Positions 17,440-26,472 are shown, counted from the stretch's first letter. The stretch is DNA of 64,000 nt from Ignavibacteriaceae bacterium (GCA_013360295.1 JABWCL010000002.1:1-64000); one strand, 5' to 3'. Notes: a model not told the origin generated them from the letters alone. A program made the numbers and translations.

Positions 17440-17478
17440 TTAACAATTAGATAACAATAGTTTAATACTGGCTTAACA
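17440..17478 (+). promoter_or_regulatory. Pho-box-like array (four hexamers, 11-bp period)
   Basis: Four TTAACA-like hexamers lie on the plus strand at exact 11-bp spacing: TTAACA at 17440, ATAACA at 17451, TTAATA at 17462 and TTAACA at 17473, each separated by 5 bases. This matches the known PhoP box of Bacillus (TT[ACT]ACA repeats with about 5-base spacers). A -10-like TAAATTTA begins at 17488, leaving 9 bases between, as expected when such boxes replace the -35 element. The direction points toward the OlsF-like gene. The pattern is seen in the sequence; its function is inferred. Confidence 0.72.
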
Positions 17479-17487
17479 CAAAAATAA

Positions 17488-17495
17488 TAAATTTA
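17488..17495 (+). promoter_or_regulatory. Putative -10/-7 element of the olsF-like operon
   Basis: TAAATTTA starts 10 bases after the last Pho-like hexamer ends. It shares TAAATT with the -10 elements proposed at 37586 and 37750 and is close to the Bacteroidota TAnnTTTG consensus. Transcription would start near 17502. Confidence 0.5.
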
Positions 17496-17531
17496 GCTCA
17501 GATGTTTTAGTAATTAGTTGGAAACTGGAAA

Positions 17532-17723
17532 ATGAATAATCGGTATTTATCAAACGCTATAATAGCCGGTATTATAATGTTCTTTTCATTGGGGCGGGGA
17601 GAAATGATTCCTTTCGCTGTAACGTCAGTATTAGTCGCGGTCTTTATTTTTCTCACCGTTTCAAACAGCCGTTCGGGTGGCGAACAAATTTCTGGAATTA
17701 TTCAGGCAGGCGGCCGGTCATAA
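17532..17723 (+). CDS. Possible small membrane protein
   Basis: An open frame of 63 codons begins with ATG shortly after the Pho-like promoter and encodes two hydrophobic stretches (residues 8-20 and about 26-43) followed by a polar tail. GGAAACTGGAAA just before the ATG is only a weak ribosome site. The position between a regulated promoter and the acyltransferase gene makes a small membrane protein plausible. No family is recognised, and a non-coding leader is equally possible. Confidence 0.35.
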   Translation: MNNRYLSNAIIAGIIMFFSLGRGEMIPFAVTSVLVAVFIFLTVSNSRSGGEQISGIIQAGGRS

Positions 17724-17904
17724 CTTAATATATAAGAATTTTAGTGGCTGCGTACACAAAGGAATTAAGTTCATAAACCTGATTTTTGAATTTCAGTTTT
17801 ATCTGTTTATTAATTCCCTAAAAGTACTGGTGGTTTCAGTTCTCTATCCAGCCTGTTTTTCCTGGTCACCTAAGGGCGCTCTTGCAGTATAGTTTTTTCT
17901 ACTG
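17724..17904. other. Leader region before the acyltransferase gene
   Basis: These 181 bases hold no supported gene and no clear riboswitch. If transcription starts near 17502, the acyltransferase message has a leader of about 400 bases that includes the small open frame. Confidence 0.5.
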
Positions 17905-19656
17905 ATGCATAAAATTGATATCTCCGAAGTAATTCTCAAAAAAAATCCGAATTTTCTTGGGTGGATGCCCCGGCTTTTCCGGAAGACTGCTCTTTATCTG
18001 ATCGGTAAAGTTCTCATTATCGATAAGATAAACACCTTCCGAAGGGAAAATTCACACAAGAACGGTATTGATTTCATTGATGAAGCCTTTGATTACCTCG
18101 ATTTTTCCTACACGATTTCAAAGCGGGACCGCGACAGGATTAAAAGTGAAGGAAGAGTCGTGATTGTAGCGAATCATCCTCTCGGCGGACTTGACGGGCT
18201 CGCGTTGGTTAAACTAGTGTCTGAGATTCGGCCCGATGTTAAGGTTGTCGTAAACGATTTTCTTGCAAACTTATCCAATCTTAACAGCGTGTTCCTGCCT
18301 TTTGACATTACTTTTTCAAGACCGCAAAAAAGCAATTTTATCAGAATAAAGGAAACTTTACTAAAAGAGTCTGCGGTAATTTTCTTCCCAGCCGGGAAGG
18401 TCTCTCGTTTCAGGTTCTCCGGTATTAAGGATGATGTGTGGCATAAGGGATTCCTCCATTTCGCGAGACAAACTAACTCCCCAATCCTCCCTGTGCATAT
18501 CACCGCAAAGAATTCTTTCTTCTTTTATATGATCGGAGCAATCAGCGACAGGCTCTCAATGTTGCTCCTTGCCAGGGAAATTTATAATAAAAAAGGAAAG
18601 ACAATAGAAATTAAAGTCGGAGAGATAATACCATTCAAAGCTGTGGAGGATATCAAACAGGAGAAAGTAGCACTGAAACTCCTGAAAAAACACGTGAATC
18701 TGATAGGTAAAGGAAAGCGAGGGATCTTCAGAACAGAGAGAAATATTATTCATCCCGTTAATCGTCAGTTGCTGAAACGTGAACTTCTTTCAAACGAAAT
18801 GCTGGGACGTACATCTGATAATAAATTAATGTTGCTTTTGAAAGCTGACCACAACGAAAATGTAATGAATGAGATAGGCCGCCTGAGAGAATTAACTTTC
18901 AGGAAAGTCGGCGAAGGTACAGGGCGAAAATCAGATACTGATCTGTACGACAAAACATACAAACATCTTGTTCTCTGGGATGAAGAAGCGCTTGAGATAG
19001 TCGGTTCTTATCGCCTCGGTTTCTGTGAGGAAATACTAGGTAAATCCGGTCCTTTTGGCCTTTACACCGCAAGTTTATTTAATTTTTCCGATGTTTTTCT
19101 TGAAACGCTCCCACAATCAATCGAACTGGGAAGAAGCTTTGTACAGTCACGTTACTGGAATACAAATGCGTTAGATTATCTTTGGCAGGGGCTTGGTGCA
19201 ATTCTGGCGAAGAATCCGGGTATCAGGTATTTATTCGGACCGGTAAGCCTCAGTAATTCTTATTCTGAGTATTCGAAAAATCTGATTATACATTTCTACA
19301 AAAAGTGGTTCTCTGGTACTAATAACCTGGTCACTGCTAAAAATCGTTTTATCCCCTCCCCTGTTTACAGACAGGAATTTTCTGAGCTTTTTAATAACGA
19401 CGATTACAAGAAGGAACTGTTGATACTAAAAAAAGTGCTGAAGAACAACGGGTTCGCGGTGCCAACTCTTTACAAGCAATATACTGAAGTAACCGAAGCA
19501 GGCGGTTCTGCTTTTCTTGATTTTGGAATTGATCCTGATTTCGGAGATTGTATTGATGGCTTAATTCAGGTTGACATTACAAAAATTAAACCCGGCAAAA
19601 GAGACAGGTACCTTGGCAAAAAAGCCGTGGAAGAATACACGGAGGTATTAGTATGA
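17905..19656 (+). CDS. OlsF-like bifunctional acyltransferase (PlsC-type plus OlsB-type domains)
   Basis: A 583-residue two-domain protein. Residues of about 60-270 form a PlsC-like O-acyltransferase with NHPLGGLD (90-97; spacing H-X5-D rather than the classic H-X4-D) and FFPAGKVSRFRF in place of the usual FPEGTR. Residues of about 300-560 resemble the OlsB-type N-acyltransferase of the GNAT fold (EIVGSYRLG, ELGRSFVQSRYW, YLFGPVSLSNSYS). This architecture and length match OlsF, which makes phosphorus-free ornithine lipids by N-acylating and then O-acylating the amino acid. The exact head group is not certain. The Pho-like boxes upstream fit, since ornithine lipids commonly replace phospholipids under phosphate limitation. 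It overlaps the phosphoesterase by 4 bases. No strong ribosome site is seen at its ATG. Confidence 0.83.
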   Translation: MHKIDISEVILKKNPNFLGWMPRLFRKTALYLIGKVLIIDKINTFRRENSHKNGIDFIDEAFDYLDFSYTISKRDRDRIKSEGRVVIVANHPLGGLDGLALVKLVSEIRPDVKVVVNDFLANLSNLNSVFLPFDITFSRPQKSNFIRIKETLLKESAVIFFPAGKVSRFRFSGIKDDVWHKGFLHFARQTNSPILPVHITAKNSFFFYMIGAISDRLSMLLLAREIYNKKGKTIEIKVGEIIPFKAVEDIKQEKVALKLLKKHVNLIGKGKRGIFRTERNIIHPVNRQLLKRELLSNEMLGRTSDNKLMLLLKADHNENVMNEIGRLRELTFRKVGEGTGRKSDTDLYDKTYKHLVLWDEEALEIVGSYRLGFCEEILGKSGPFGLYTASLFNFSDVFLETLPQSIELGRSFVQSRYWNTNALDYLWQGLGAILAKNPGIRYLFGPVSLSNSYSEYSKNLIIHFYKKWFSGTNNLVTAKNRFIPSPVYRQEFSELFNNDDYKKELLILKKVLKNNGFAVPTLYKQYTEVTEAGGSAFLDFGIDPDFGDCIDGLIQVDITKIKPGKRDRYLGKKAVEEYTEVLV

Positions 19657-20600
19657 GAATAGCCCACATATCTGATATTCATCTGCATCTCGATAGCCAC
19701 AATACGATGGTCGAAGAATTTTATGTCTTATTAAAAAAAGTTTTGCAAAAGAATCCCGACCATATAGCAATTACGGGAGATATTTCAGACAACGCTCAGA
19801 ATAAGGATCTTGAAATTTGCAGATTGATTCTTGACGACCTGGGGTTGTTAAAACCTCATAAAACCTCGGTTGTTATTGGCAACCACGATATTTATGGCGG
19901 CGTTTTTCACGCGGAAGAAATCTTCAACTTCCCCGAAAAATGCAGGAGCAGGGACTTCGACTCGGGCATATCCAATTTTAATTTTCACTTCCGTGAACTT
20001 TTTACTGAATGTCTGTACGTTTCGGAAAACAACTCTTATCCTTACGCAAAACTTATAAACGATACTCTGATAATTGGATTAAATTCCAATATTCCCTACT
20101 CGCAGATACAAAATCCTTTCGCTTCGAATGGTTTAATAAATGCATTACAAAGAGAGGAAATGCTACAGATATTACAGGACTTCTCAAGATACAGTAAACA
20201 TATCATTATTCTTGTACATCATCATTTTAACCGGATAAAATCAGGTTCATCCCGCATTCTCCAGACTGTGTGGAATAATATAGAGAAGCAAACAATGAAA
20301 CTGCGAAAGAAAAAAGTTTTGTTTAATATTTTTAATGAGTTCAAGGTAGATCTGGTTCTCCACGGGCATCTTCACGAACAGGGGAATTATGTAAGAAAGG
20401 GAATAAAATTTCTCAATTCTGGTGGAAGCCTTAAGAATAATGATCACCTCCTGAACTTCAACATCATAGACTTAACAAAAAACGGCATTGCAATTGAACA
20501 GCACTCTATTCCTTTTGACAAGTCCAAATTCCACAGCGACAAGCACATCACAGAATACCGCAGGATGGCTGAACAGGTAGATGCACGTATAGCCGTCTGA
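19653..20600 (+). CDS. Calcineurin-like metallophosphoesterase
   Basis: A cytoplasmic metallophosphoesterase of 315 residues with the complete two-metal site: AHISDIHLHLD, ITGDISDN, VVIGNHDIYGG, ILVHHHFNRI and VLHGHLHEQG. Its ATG overlaps the acyltransferase stop by 4 bases and has an excellent ribosome site (GGAGGT), so the two proteins are probably made together. The context suggests a part in lipid or phosphate metabolism, such as releasing a phosphate group from a lipid or nucleotide. That is inference; the family has very broad substrates. Confidence 0.88.
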   Translation: MRIAHISDIHLHLDSHNTMVEEFYVLLKKVLQKNPDHIAITGDISDNAQNKDLEICRLILDDLGLLKPHKTSVVIGNHDIYGGVFHAEEIFNFPEKCRSRDFDSGISNFNFHFRELFTECLYVSENNSYPYAKLINDTLIIGLNSNIPYSQIQNPFASNGLINALQREEMLQILQDFSRYSKHIIILVHHHFNRIKSGSSRILQTVWNNIEKQTMKLRKKKVLFNIFNEFKVDLVLHGHLHEQGNYVRKGIKFLNSGGSLKNNDHLLNFNIIDLTKNGIAIEQHSIPFDKSKFHSDKHITEYRRMAEQVDARIAV

Positions 20601-20703
20601 CATTTGCCTCCGCGTCATCCAGTAAATTACTTCCCTTCTCGAAAACTAACAATAAAAGATTCATCCGGCTGCATTAGCTAAGCTTTTTCATTATCTTTAA
20701 AAT

Positions 20704-20737
20704 AAAAAAGGTACGGACCTGAGGCCAAGCCCGCACC
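20704..20737 (-). terminator. Rho-independent terminator
   Basis: On the minus strand a 9-bp stem (arms 20729-20737 and 20710-20718, with G-U pairs) encloses a 10-base loop and is followed by a T run (20705-20709). It lies 27 bases past the stop of the duplicated secreted protein gene and ends the TonB-receptor operon. Confidence 0.75.
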
Positions 20738-20764
20738 CTTGTCGAAGGAGAGAGTATTACTGAA

Positions 20765-23647
20765 TTACTTCAGTAAAGTCATTTTCTTAGTCACGGTGTA
20801 GTTGTTAGTAACTAACTGATATAAATAAATACCTGAGGCAAGTCCCGCGGCATTAAAATTAACTGAATGCCTGCCCGCGGTCAGGTCACCTGAGAAAAGT
20901 GTGGCGACCTGCTGGCCAAGCATATTGTAAACTACAAGAGATACATCTGACTGCTCAGCAATATCAAAAGTAATAGTTGTTGCTGGATTAAACGGATTAG
21001 GATAGTTCTGCATCAGGTTAAACTTATCAGGGACTACAGTACTTCCGCTGTTAATCTCTTTAACATCAGTAAGAATGTAGTTCGCCGGATTAAAGTTTGC
21101 CCAGCCCATAGTCCAGTCTGTAGAGTCAAAAGCGCCGACAAAATTGCTTCCTCTTGCCTCAAAGAAAGGATCAGCAGGAACAGCAGTTCCTCCGGTAAGT
21201 ACCGGTGAACCTGATTTTGCCGTGAACGAAGGTGCAGCGAGGTTAAACGGATCGTTTAACATTAATTCAGCGCTTGTAGTTAGTATTCTGCCGGAATTAG
21301 TTGTTGTAAACCAGGCAGCCGGATCCCATGATAAATTAGGTGAACCGGTGGTATCTATTGCCTTTGTAGTAGCTCCGGCAATAATACTGTTCTTCAGATA
21401 GTTTGTACCATTAATAGCGCCGTTGATCGTACCGCTCCTGTCAAGAAGTACACCTGTAGGCCAGCCAACTATAACGGAGTTACCAATCTTGTTCTGGGAA
21501 TTTCTTCTTAAGTGCATTCCTCTTCTGTAAAGGCTGTTAATGGTAGTTGCGTCGGTTGCCTTCGGGCCAACCATAGTTACGTTCCACCACGTTGGCGCGG
21601 TTAAAGGTGTATTGGAAGATCCTGTTCCGTCATTATCAGATTCGAAACCGTTCGATTGTGACTGGTCTGCGATCAGAGGATCTCTCATAGCAACCAGGAA
21701 CTGAAGCTTACCATTAAAACCAAAGTCGGTATCAAAATCATCATCCCATCCGCGGAATGCGATAAGATATTTTGCATTTACATTTCCGCCAAACCATTCG
21801 AATGAATCATCGCCGCTATAGCTGACCTGAACATATTCGACTGTTGTCCCGCTTCCGACGCCGCCGAAAGTAAGACCGTTGATCTCATTATTCGGGGAGA
21901 AAGCGATACCGGGATATTCAATTCTTACATATTTCAAGGTTCCGCTGTTGTCATTCGGATTTGATCCGCCGTATGCATCACCGGGTCCTTCAATTGCAGC
22001 CCTTCCGCCGGGGACGTTGATCGGAGCGTTACCAAGAATAATAACTCCGCCCCAGTCACCGTATCTGGGTGCGCGTGATGAGCCCTGTTTTGTGAATTCA
22101 CTTGTGAAAATGATCGGTTTTTCTTTTGTTCCGGCAGCTTGAATCTTTCCTCCGGGTTTAATAATAAGAGAGCCCTGTGTAGCAGTCTCACCGAAAATTA
22201 TTGTTCCCGGCTCGATCGTGAGTGTCACAAGCGAGTCAACTCTTACAAAACCTCTGAGGAGATACGATTTATCTGCGGTTAAAGTCCTGCTGGTTGAAAT
22301 ATTACCTTCAAGAACAACCTGACCCGAAACATTTGTAACCACATAGTTTACCGGATTCCAGTTAGCCCAGCCCATAGTCCAGTCAGTGCTATCAAAAGCG
22401 CCAACGTGATTGCTCCCTCTGGTGTCAAAGAACGGATCAGCAGGAACTGCTGCCGCGCCGGTGAGAACAGGTGATCCTGCTTTAGCAGTCAGCCCGGGGG
22501 CTGTAAGATTAAATGGATCGTTGAGCATTACCGCTGAATTTTCGGTGAGAATTCTTCCCGAATTTGTTGTTGTGAACCATGCGGCAGGATCCCAGCTGAG
22601 ATTCGGAGAACCGGTAGTATCAACCGCTTTGGTCGTAGCTCCGGCAATTATGCTGTTCTTTATATAGTTAGTTCCGTTTATTGCACCGTTGATCGTTCCG
22701 CTTCTGTCAAGCAGGATACCGGTAGGCCATCCCATTATAACTGCATTCCCGATCTTATTCTGGGAATTTCTTCTGAGATGCATACCTCTTCTGTATAAAC
22801 TGTTAACAGTTGTTGAGGACGCAGCTTTTGGTCCGATCATTGTTACATTCCACCACGTCGGAGCGGTCAGAGGAGTGTTTGAAGAACCGGTTCCGTCGTT
22901 ATCTGATTCAAAACCGTTCGACTGTGACTGATCAGCGATGAGCGGATCCCTGATCGCAACCAGATACTGAAGTTTACCGCTATAGCCAAAATCTGAATCA
23001 AAGTCATCATCCCAACCGCGGTGAGCGATGAGGTATTTGCAGTTAACATTACCACCAAACCATTCGAATGAATCGTCGCCGCTGTAACTTACCTGCACAT
23101 ATTCTACAGTTGTGCCGCTACCTACTCCGCCGAAAGTTAAACCGTTAATTTCGTTATTCGGAGAAAAAGCAATACCGGGATATTCGATTCTTACATACCT
23201 TAAAGTACCGCTGTTATCGTTTGGATTGGAGCCGCCGTAGGCATCACCGGGGCCTTCAATTGCTGCCCTACCGCCGGGTACGTTTATCGGGGCATTACCA
23301 AGTATAATTACTCCTCCCCAGTCACCATATCTTGGAGCGCGTGAGGAACCCTGCTTCGCGAATTCACTTGTGAATACGATCGGCTTTTCTTTGGTTCCTG
23401 AAGCTTCAATTTTTCCGCCCGGCTTAATAATTAGCGAACCCTGGGTTGCAGTTTCACCAAAGATTACAGTTCCCGGCTGGATTGTTAACGTTACTAGAGA
23501 GTCAACCCTGACAAATCCTCTCAATAAATATGAATTGTTTGCAGTTAAGGTTCTATTTGAGGAGATGTTCCCCTCCAACACAATTTGAGCATTGGCAGAC
23601 ATCATCAGAATGCCTATCCAGATGAACATTAGTGCTTTTTTTGACAT
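20765..23647 (-). CDS. Secreted protein with two near-identical large repeats and T9SS sorting tail
   Basis: A 960-residue exported protein: signal peptide (1-20), two tandem repeats of about 420 residues (roughly 21-440 and 443-865), and a type IX sorting domain at the C-terminus (NLMQNYPNPFNPATTITFD, then a terminal KKMTLLK). The repeats are about 90% identical in protein but differ often at silent positions. Within each, TIQPGTVIFGETATQGSLII and GDWGGVIILGNAPIN suggest right-handed beta-helix-like structure; an acidic SGDDSFEWFGGNVN and GWDDDFDSDFG segment could bind cations. The catalytic role is unknown. It lies 17 bases after the TonB receptor gene, has an AAAGGAA ribosome site, and shares that operon's Pho-like promoter. 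It is probably a surface or secreted partner of the receptor. Confidence 0.85.
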   Translation of the reverse strand: MSKKALMFIWIGILMMSANAQIVLEGNISSNRTLTANNSYLLRGFVRVDSLVTLTIQPGTVIFGETATQGSLIIKPGGKIEASGTKEKPIVFTSEFAKQGSSRAPRYGDWGGVIILGNAPINVPGGRAAIEGPGDAYGGSNPNDNSGTLRYVRIEYPGIAFSPNNEINGLTFGGVGSGTTVEYVQVSYSGDDSFEWFGGNVNCKYLIAHRGWDDDFDSDFGYSGKLQYLVAIRDPLIADQSQSNGFESDNDGTGSSNTPLTAPTWWNVTMIGPKAASSTTVNSLYRRGMHLRRNSQNKIGNAVIMGWPTGILLDRSGTINGAINGTNYIKNSIIAGATTKAVDTTGSPNLSWDPAAWFTTTNSGRILTENSAVMLNDPFNLTAPGLTAKAGSPVLTGAAAVPADPFFDTRGSNHVGAFDSTDWTMGWANWNPVNYVVTNVSGQVVLEGNISTSRTLTADKSYLLRGFVRVDSLVTLTIEPGTIIFGETATQGSLIIKPGGKIQAAGTKEKPIIFTSEFTKQGSSRAPRYGDWGGVIILGNAPINVPGGRAAIEGPGDAYGGSNPNDNSGTLKYVRIEYPGIAFSPNNEINGLTFGGVGSGTTVEYVQVSYSGDDSFEWFGGNVNAKYLIAFRGWDDDFDTDFGFNGKLQFLVAMRDPLIADQSQSNGFESDNDGTGSSNTPLTAPTWWNVTMVGPKATDATTINSLYRRGMHLRRNSQNKIGNSVIVGWPTGVLLDRSGTINGAINGTNYLKNSIIAGATTKAIDTTGSPNLSWDPAAWFTTTNSGRILTTSAELMLNDPFNLAAPSFTAKSGSPVLTGGTAVPADPFFEARGSNFVGAFDSTDWTMGWANFNPANYILTDVKEINSGSTVVPDKFNLMQNYPNPFNPATTITFDIAEQSDVSLVVYNMLGQQVATLFSGDLTAGRHSVNFNAAGLASGIYLYQLVTNNYTVTKKMTLLK
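21070..23587 (-). repeat. Tandem intragenic duplication of about 1.26 kb
   Basis: The coding DNA from about 23587 down to 22330 is repeated from about 22325 down to 21070. The protein products align nearly without gaps. Codons often differ while residues are kept, for example throughout the segment ending INVPGGRAAIEGPGDAYGG in both copies. Confidence 0.88.
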
Positions 23648-23664
23648 ACGTTTCCTTTATTTAT

Positions 23665-26439
23665 TTAGAATTGATAAGTTAATGAAACTGAATACTGGGA
23701 CGCCGTTTTGTATCTTTCGGCGACTTTCTCTCCCAAAGGAGTTTTTTGTATAAATCTATAATCCTGAGCGAACATATCGCGAACCAACAACTTGACCGAG
23801 AGCATATCGAATAGTTTTTTACTGACCGACAGGTCCACAACTTCCCTTGCTTTCTCAATTACATCACCAAGACCTGCATAACCGACTTTCGCGATCCTGT
23901 CGCCTACTTTATTATATACAAGAGAAGCAGATAAGTCATTATCATAATCATCGTAGTATATACCGGTATTAAGGATAAAATCTGCCTGTCCCTGAAGCGG
24001 CCGCTTGGATGCCTGGAATGTTGAAGTTGAAGCATCATCAGTAAGTTTTATTTCAGATTTGATGAAGCTGAGATTACCGACTATCGAGAATTTTTCGACC
24101 CAGGAGTGTATAAAGCGCAGCGATTTACGAAGTTCAAATTCCACTCCGTAATTAACAGCCTCTTTAGCATTTGTGAATGAACGGATCGGATCATAAGATG
24201 CGACGATCAGGATCTGCTCTATTGGTTTTTCAAATTTCTTATAAAAAAGACTGACCGCAGCTAACTCACCGGGGCCCGGGTATGTTTCGAAGCGCAGATC
24301 ATAATTATTGATGAGTGTTCTTTCCAGAGAAGTGTCGCCCATTACGAGTTCGTTTGCAACAAAATCATAATAGCTGTATGGCGCTAATTCCCGGAACTCA
24401 GGCCTTGCCAGTGTCTGGGTGAAAGCAGCGCGAATATTTGAGTTTTCAGTTAACCTGTAGGTTAGATTAAGGCTTGGAAGATAATCGGTATTCTCTTTCA
24501 CTACATTAACGGGACTTCCTGTAATGGACCTGCTCTGAAGCACCTGCTTAGACTGTTCCATTCTGACTCCGCCGATCAGTTTTAATTCAGCAAGAACATC
24601 AAAATCGAACATCAGGTAGGTACCGAAAATATCCTGACGAGTATCGTAACTGTCACTTGGTTTTGTAAGTTCCTGGATCTGAATGAATGTATTCGTAAAG
24701 TGTTCAGGAACAAATATTTTATCAACCGGACCCATAAGCACAGTATCTTCATAAAAGAAATCACCAAACGGCAGGTTTTTGAAACCGAATGACCTTGCAT
24801 CGAATTCACGCTCTTTCTTGTCAAGCAGAAAGCCAAACTTAAACTTCGGCATCGTGGGGGATTCAAAGGGTTTTACGGTAAAATCTGTGTTGAATCCGTA
24901 AATGACATCATCAAGTTTACCATAAAAGCGGGTTGCAATAGATGGATCTAACTGAAAACGGAGAGGGTCTCCCGGTTCGTCAACAGAGTTACGATAAGAA
25001 TAATTTCTTGCGTCCGGTTCATCCCTTTTTGATTTCGAATAACTTGCGTTCCATTCAAAATTTACACCATACAGAAGATCAAAGAAATGCGCGCCCAGCA
25101 ACTGATGAGAGATTAAAGAGCGGGAAACAAATCTCAAACCTGTGTTTTCACGGTACTGCCCGCCGTAGTAATCTTCCCCTTTATAGAAACTTGTTACATC
25201 CTCACCGTCCTGATTGTATATATTCTTAAAACTTATTTTGTTTGTGCCCAGGAACTTATAACTTAAATTTACCAGCGCTCCCCAGGTAACTGTCCGCGAA
25301 TAGATCTCTCCGTCATATTCATATTTGGTACCCTGGTAATCGTAATTGTTTTTTTCCAGATTCCTCACATCAAATGAGCTTGAATAAGATAAAGAACCAA
25401 CTACACCAATTAGACCGGCTTCTTCGAGGTCATACTTGTCACCCAGGCTGAGTTTGAAGCTTCCGTTAAAAGGAGACTCGGTCTTCGAAGTGCCCCAATT
25501 ATTCTTGAATGTTTTACCGTAAAACTGGAGTACACTGTCTTTCAGTGCATTGGAAAGCCTCAGGTCGCCTATAGCTGAGGGGATTTGCCTGTCCCCTGCA
25601 TCAAAGCCAAGGTGGTCAGATTTACTCCCGGAGTAAGTCATAAACTTAGAAAGATTGTTTTCCCGGTCATATCCGCCGGAAAAATTAAGATCGAAAAAGA
25701 ATTTTTGGGGAAATTCAAGAGTCTGGATCTGAACCAACCCACCTGAAAAATCAGCAGGTTTATCGGGGGTGAATGTTTTAGCCGTCATCACATTTTCGAT
25801 GAGGCTCGCGGGGAAGATATCATAAGAGAAACTTTTCTTCTCCGGGTCAGTACTTGGGAGGTTCGCGCCGTTAAGCATTGTATTGTTGTACCGGTCACCT
25901 ATTCCGCGTATCACAGCGAATTTCCCGTCAGATATCGTAACACCGGTCATACTTTTGAGAACGTCAATACCGGTTGAATTATTATTCTTTTTGATCAGCT
26001 CGCTGCTGAGGCCGTCAACTATATTAAGAGAATTTCTTTGCATTTTCAGAATCCCCGCTTCGCTGTTTTTAAGAGCTTCTGCCGTGATCACAACTTCCTC
26101 AAGCTCTGTAGATATTGGACTAAGCGAGATATCTACTTTTGTTTCCTTCCCTGCAACAACACGAACGTTCTCGATGTTCATAGACTGGTATGAAACATAA
26201 GATATCTTTATAGAATATGTCCCCTCGGGAAGATTACGGATCAGATACGTACCATCAATGTCGGAGGCAGCGCCTAATGGTGTCCCCACGACAATGACAT
26301 TAGCTCCAATCAAGTCCTCATTGGTGGTTTTATCGGTTATTTTTCCCGAAATAGTGCCTTTTTGCTGGGCCCGAAACTGAGTTATTGAAAAAACTGAGAA
26401 AAAGATTAGTGTTAAGAAAATGTAATTATATTTGAACAT
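23665..26439 (-). CDS. TonB-dependent outer-membrane receptor with carboxypeptidase-regulatory-like domain
   Basis: A 924-residue outer-membrane transporter of the Bacteroidota type. A signal peptide (1-25) is followed by a CarboxypepD-reg-like beta-sandwich (about 27-115; GTISGKITDKTTNEDLIGAN). The plug domain follows (about 125-240; LKSMTGVTISDGKFAVIRG, GDRYNNTMLNGANLPS), then a large beta-barrel ending in an aromatic residue (SLTYQF). It imports an unknown substrate using TonB energy. No SusD-like partner is next to it; the secreted repeat protein lies downstream instead. Four Pho-box-like hexamers end 51 bases upstream of the ATG, so I infer induction by phosphate limitation. The ribosome site is AAAAGG. 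Confidence 0.92.
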   Translation of the reverse strand: MFKYNYIFLTLIFFSVFSITQFRAQQKGTISGKITDKTTNEDLIGANVIVVGTPLGAASDIDGTYLIRNLPEGTYSIKISYVSYQSMNIENVRVVAGKETKVDISLSPISTELEEVVITAEALKNSEAGILKMQRNSLNIVDGLSSELIKKNNNSTGIDVLKSMTGVTISDGKFAVIRGIGDRYNNTMLNGANLPSTDPEKKSFSYDIFPASLIENVMTAKTFTPDKPADFSGGLVQIQTLEFPQKFFFDLNFSGGYDRENNLSKFMTYSGSKSDHLGFDAGDRQIPSAIGDLRLSNALKDSVLQFYGKTFKNNWGTSKTESPFNGSFKLSLGDKYDLEEAGLIGVVGSLSYSSSFDVRNLEKNNYDYQGTKYEYDGEIYSRTVTWGALVNLSYKFLGTNKISFKNIYNQDGEDVTSFYKGEDYYGGQYRENTGLRFVSRSLISHQLLGAHFFDLLYGVNFEWNASYSKSKRDEPDARNYSYRNSVDEPGDPLRFQLDPSIATRFYGKLDDVIYGFNTDFTVKPFESPTMPKFKFGFLLDKKEREFDARSFGFKNLPFGDFFYEDTVLMGPVDKIFVPEHFTNTFIQIQELTKPSDSYDTRQDIFGTYLMFDFDVLAELKLIGGVRMEQSKQVLQSRSITGSPVNVVKENTDYLPSLNLTYRLTENSNIRAAFTQTLARPEFRELAPYSYYDFVANELVMGDTSLERTLINNYDLRFETYPGPGELAAVSLFYKKFEKPIEQILIVASYDPIRSFTNAKEAVNYGVEFELRKSLRFIHSWVEKFSIVGNLSFIKSEIKLTDDASTSTFQASKRPLQGQADFILNTGIYYDDYDNDLSASLVYNKVGDRIAKVGYAGLGDVIEKAREVVDLSVSKKLFDMLSVKLLVRDMFAQDYRFIQKTPLGEKVAERYKTASQYSVSLTYQF

Positions 26440-26472
26440 AAAAAAACCTTTTAAATTTTATCCATCGACGCC

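Larger units (their letters stand above)
17421..17531. other. Intergenic promoter region with Pho-box-like array
   Basis: This short divergent gap holds the array at 17440-17478 and a possible -10 element at 17488. Together with 17724-17904 it makes up most of the non-coding DNA before the OlsF-like gene. Confidence 0.6.

Noticed and set aside
17440-17478. Pho-like boxes as control for the LD-carboxypeptidase gene at 17420
   Set aside because: The hexamers read TTAACA on the plus strand, matching the orientation used before the TonB receptor, and a -10 element lies on the plus-strand side. Only 19 bases separate them from the minus-strand ATG.
17677-17892. Open frame of 71 codons before the olsF-like gene
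   Set aside because: It has a weak start, an unlikely composition and no ribosome site, and overlaps the more plausible small frame.
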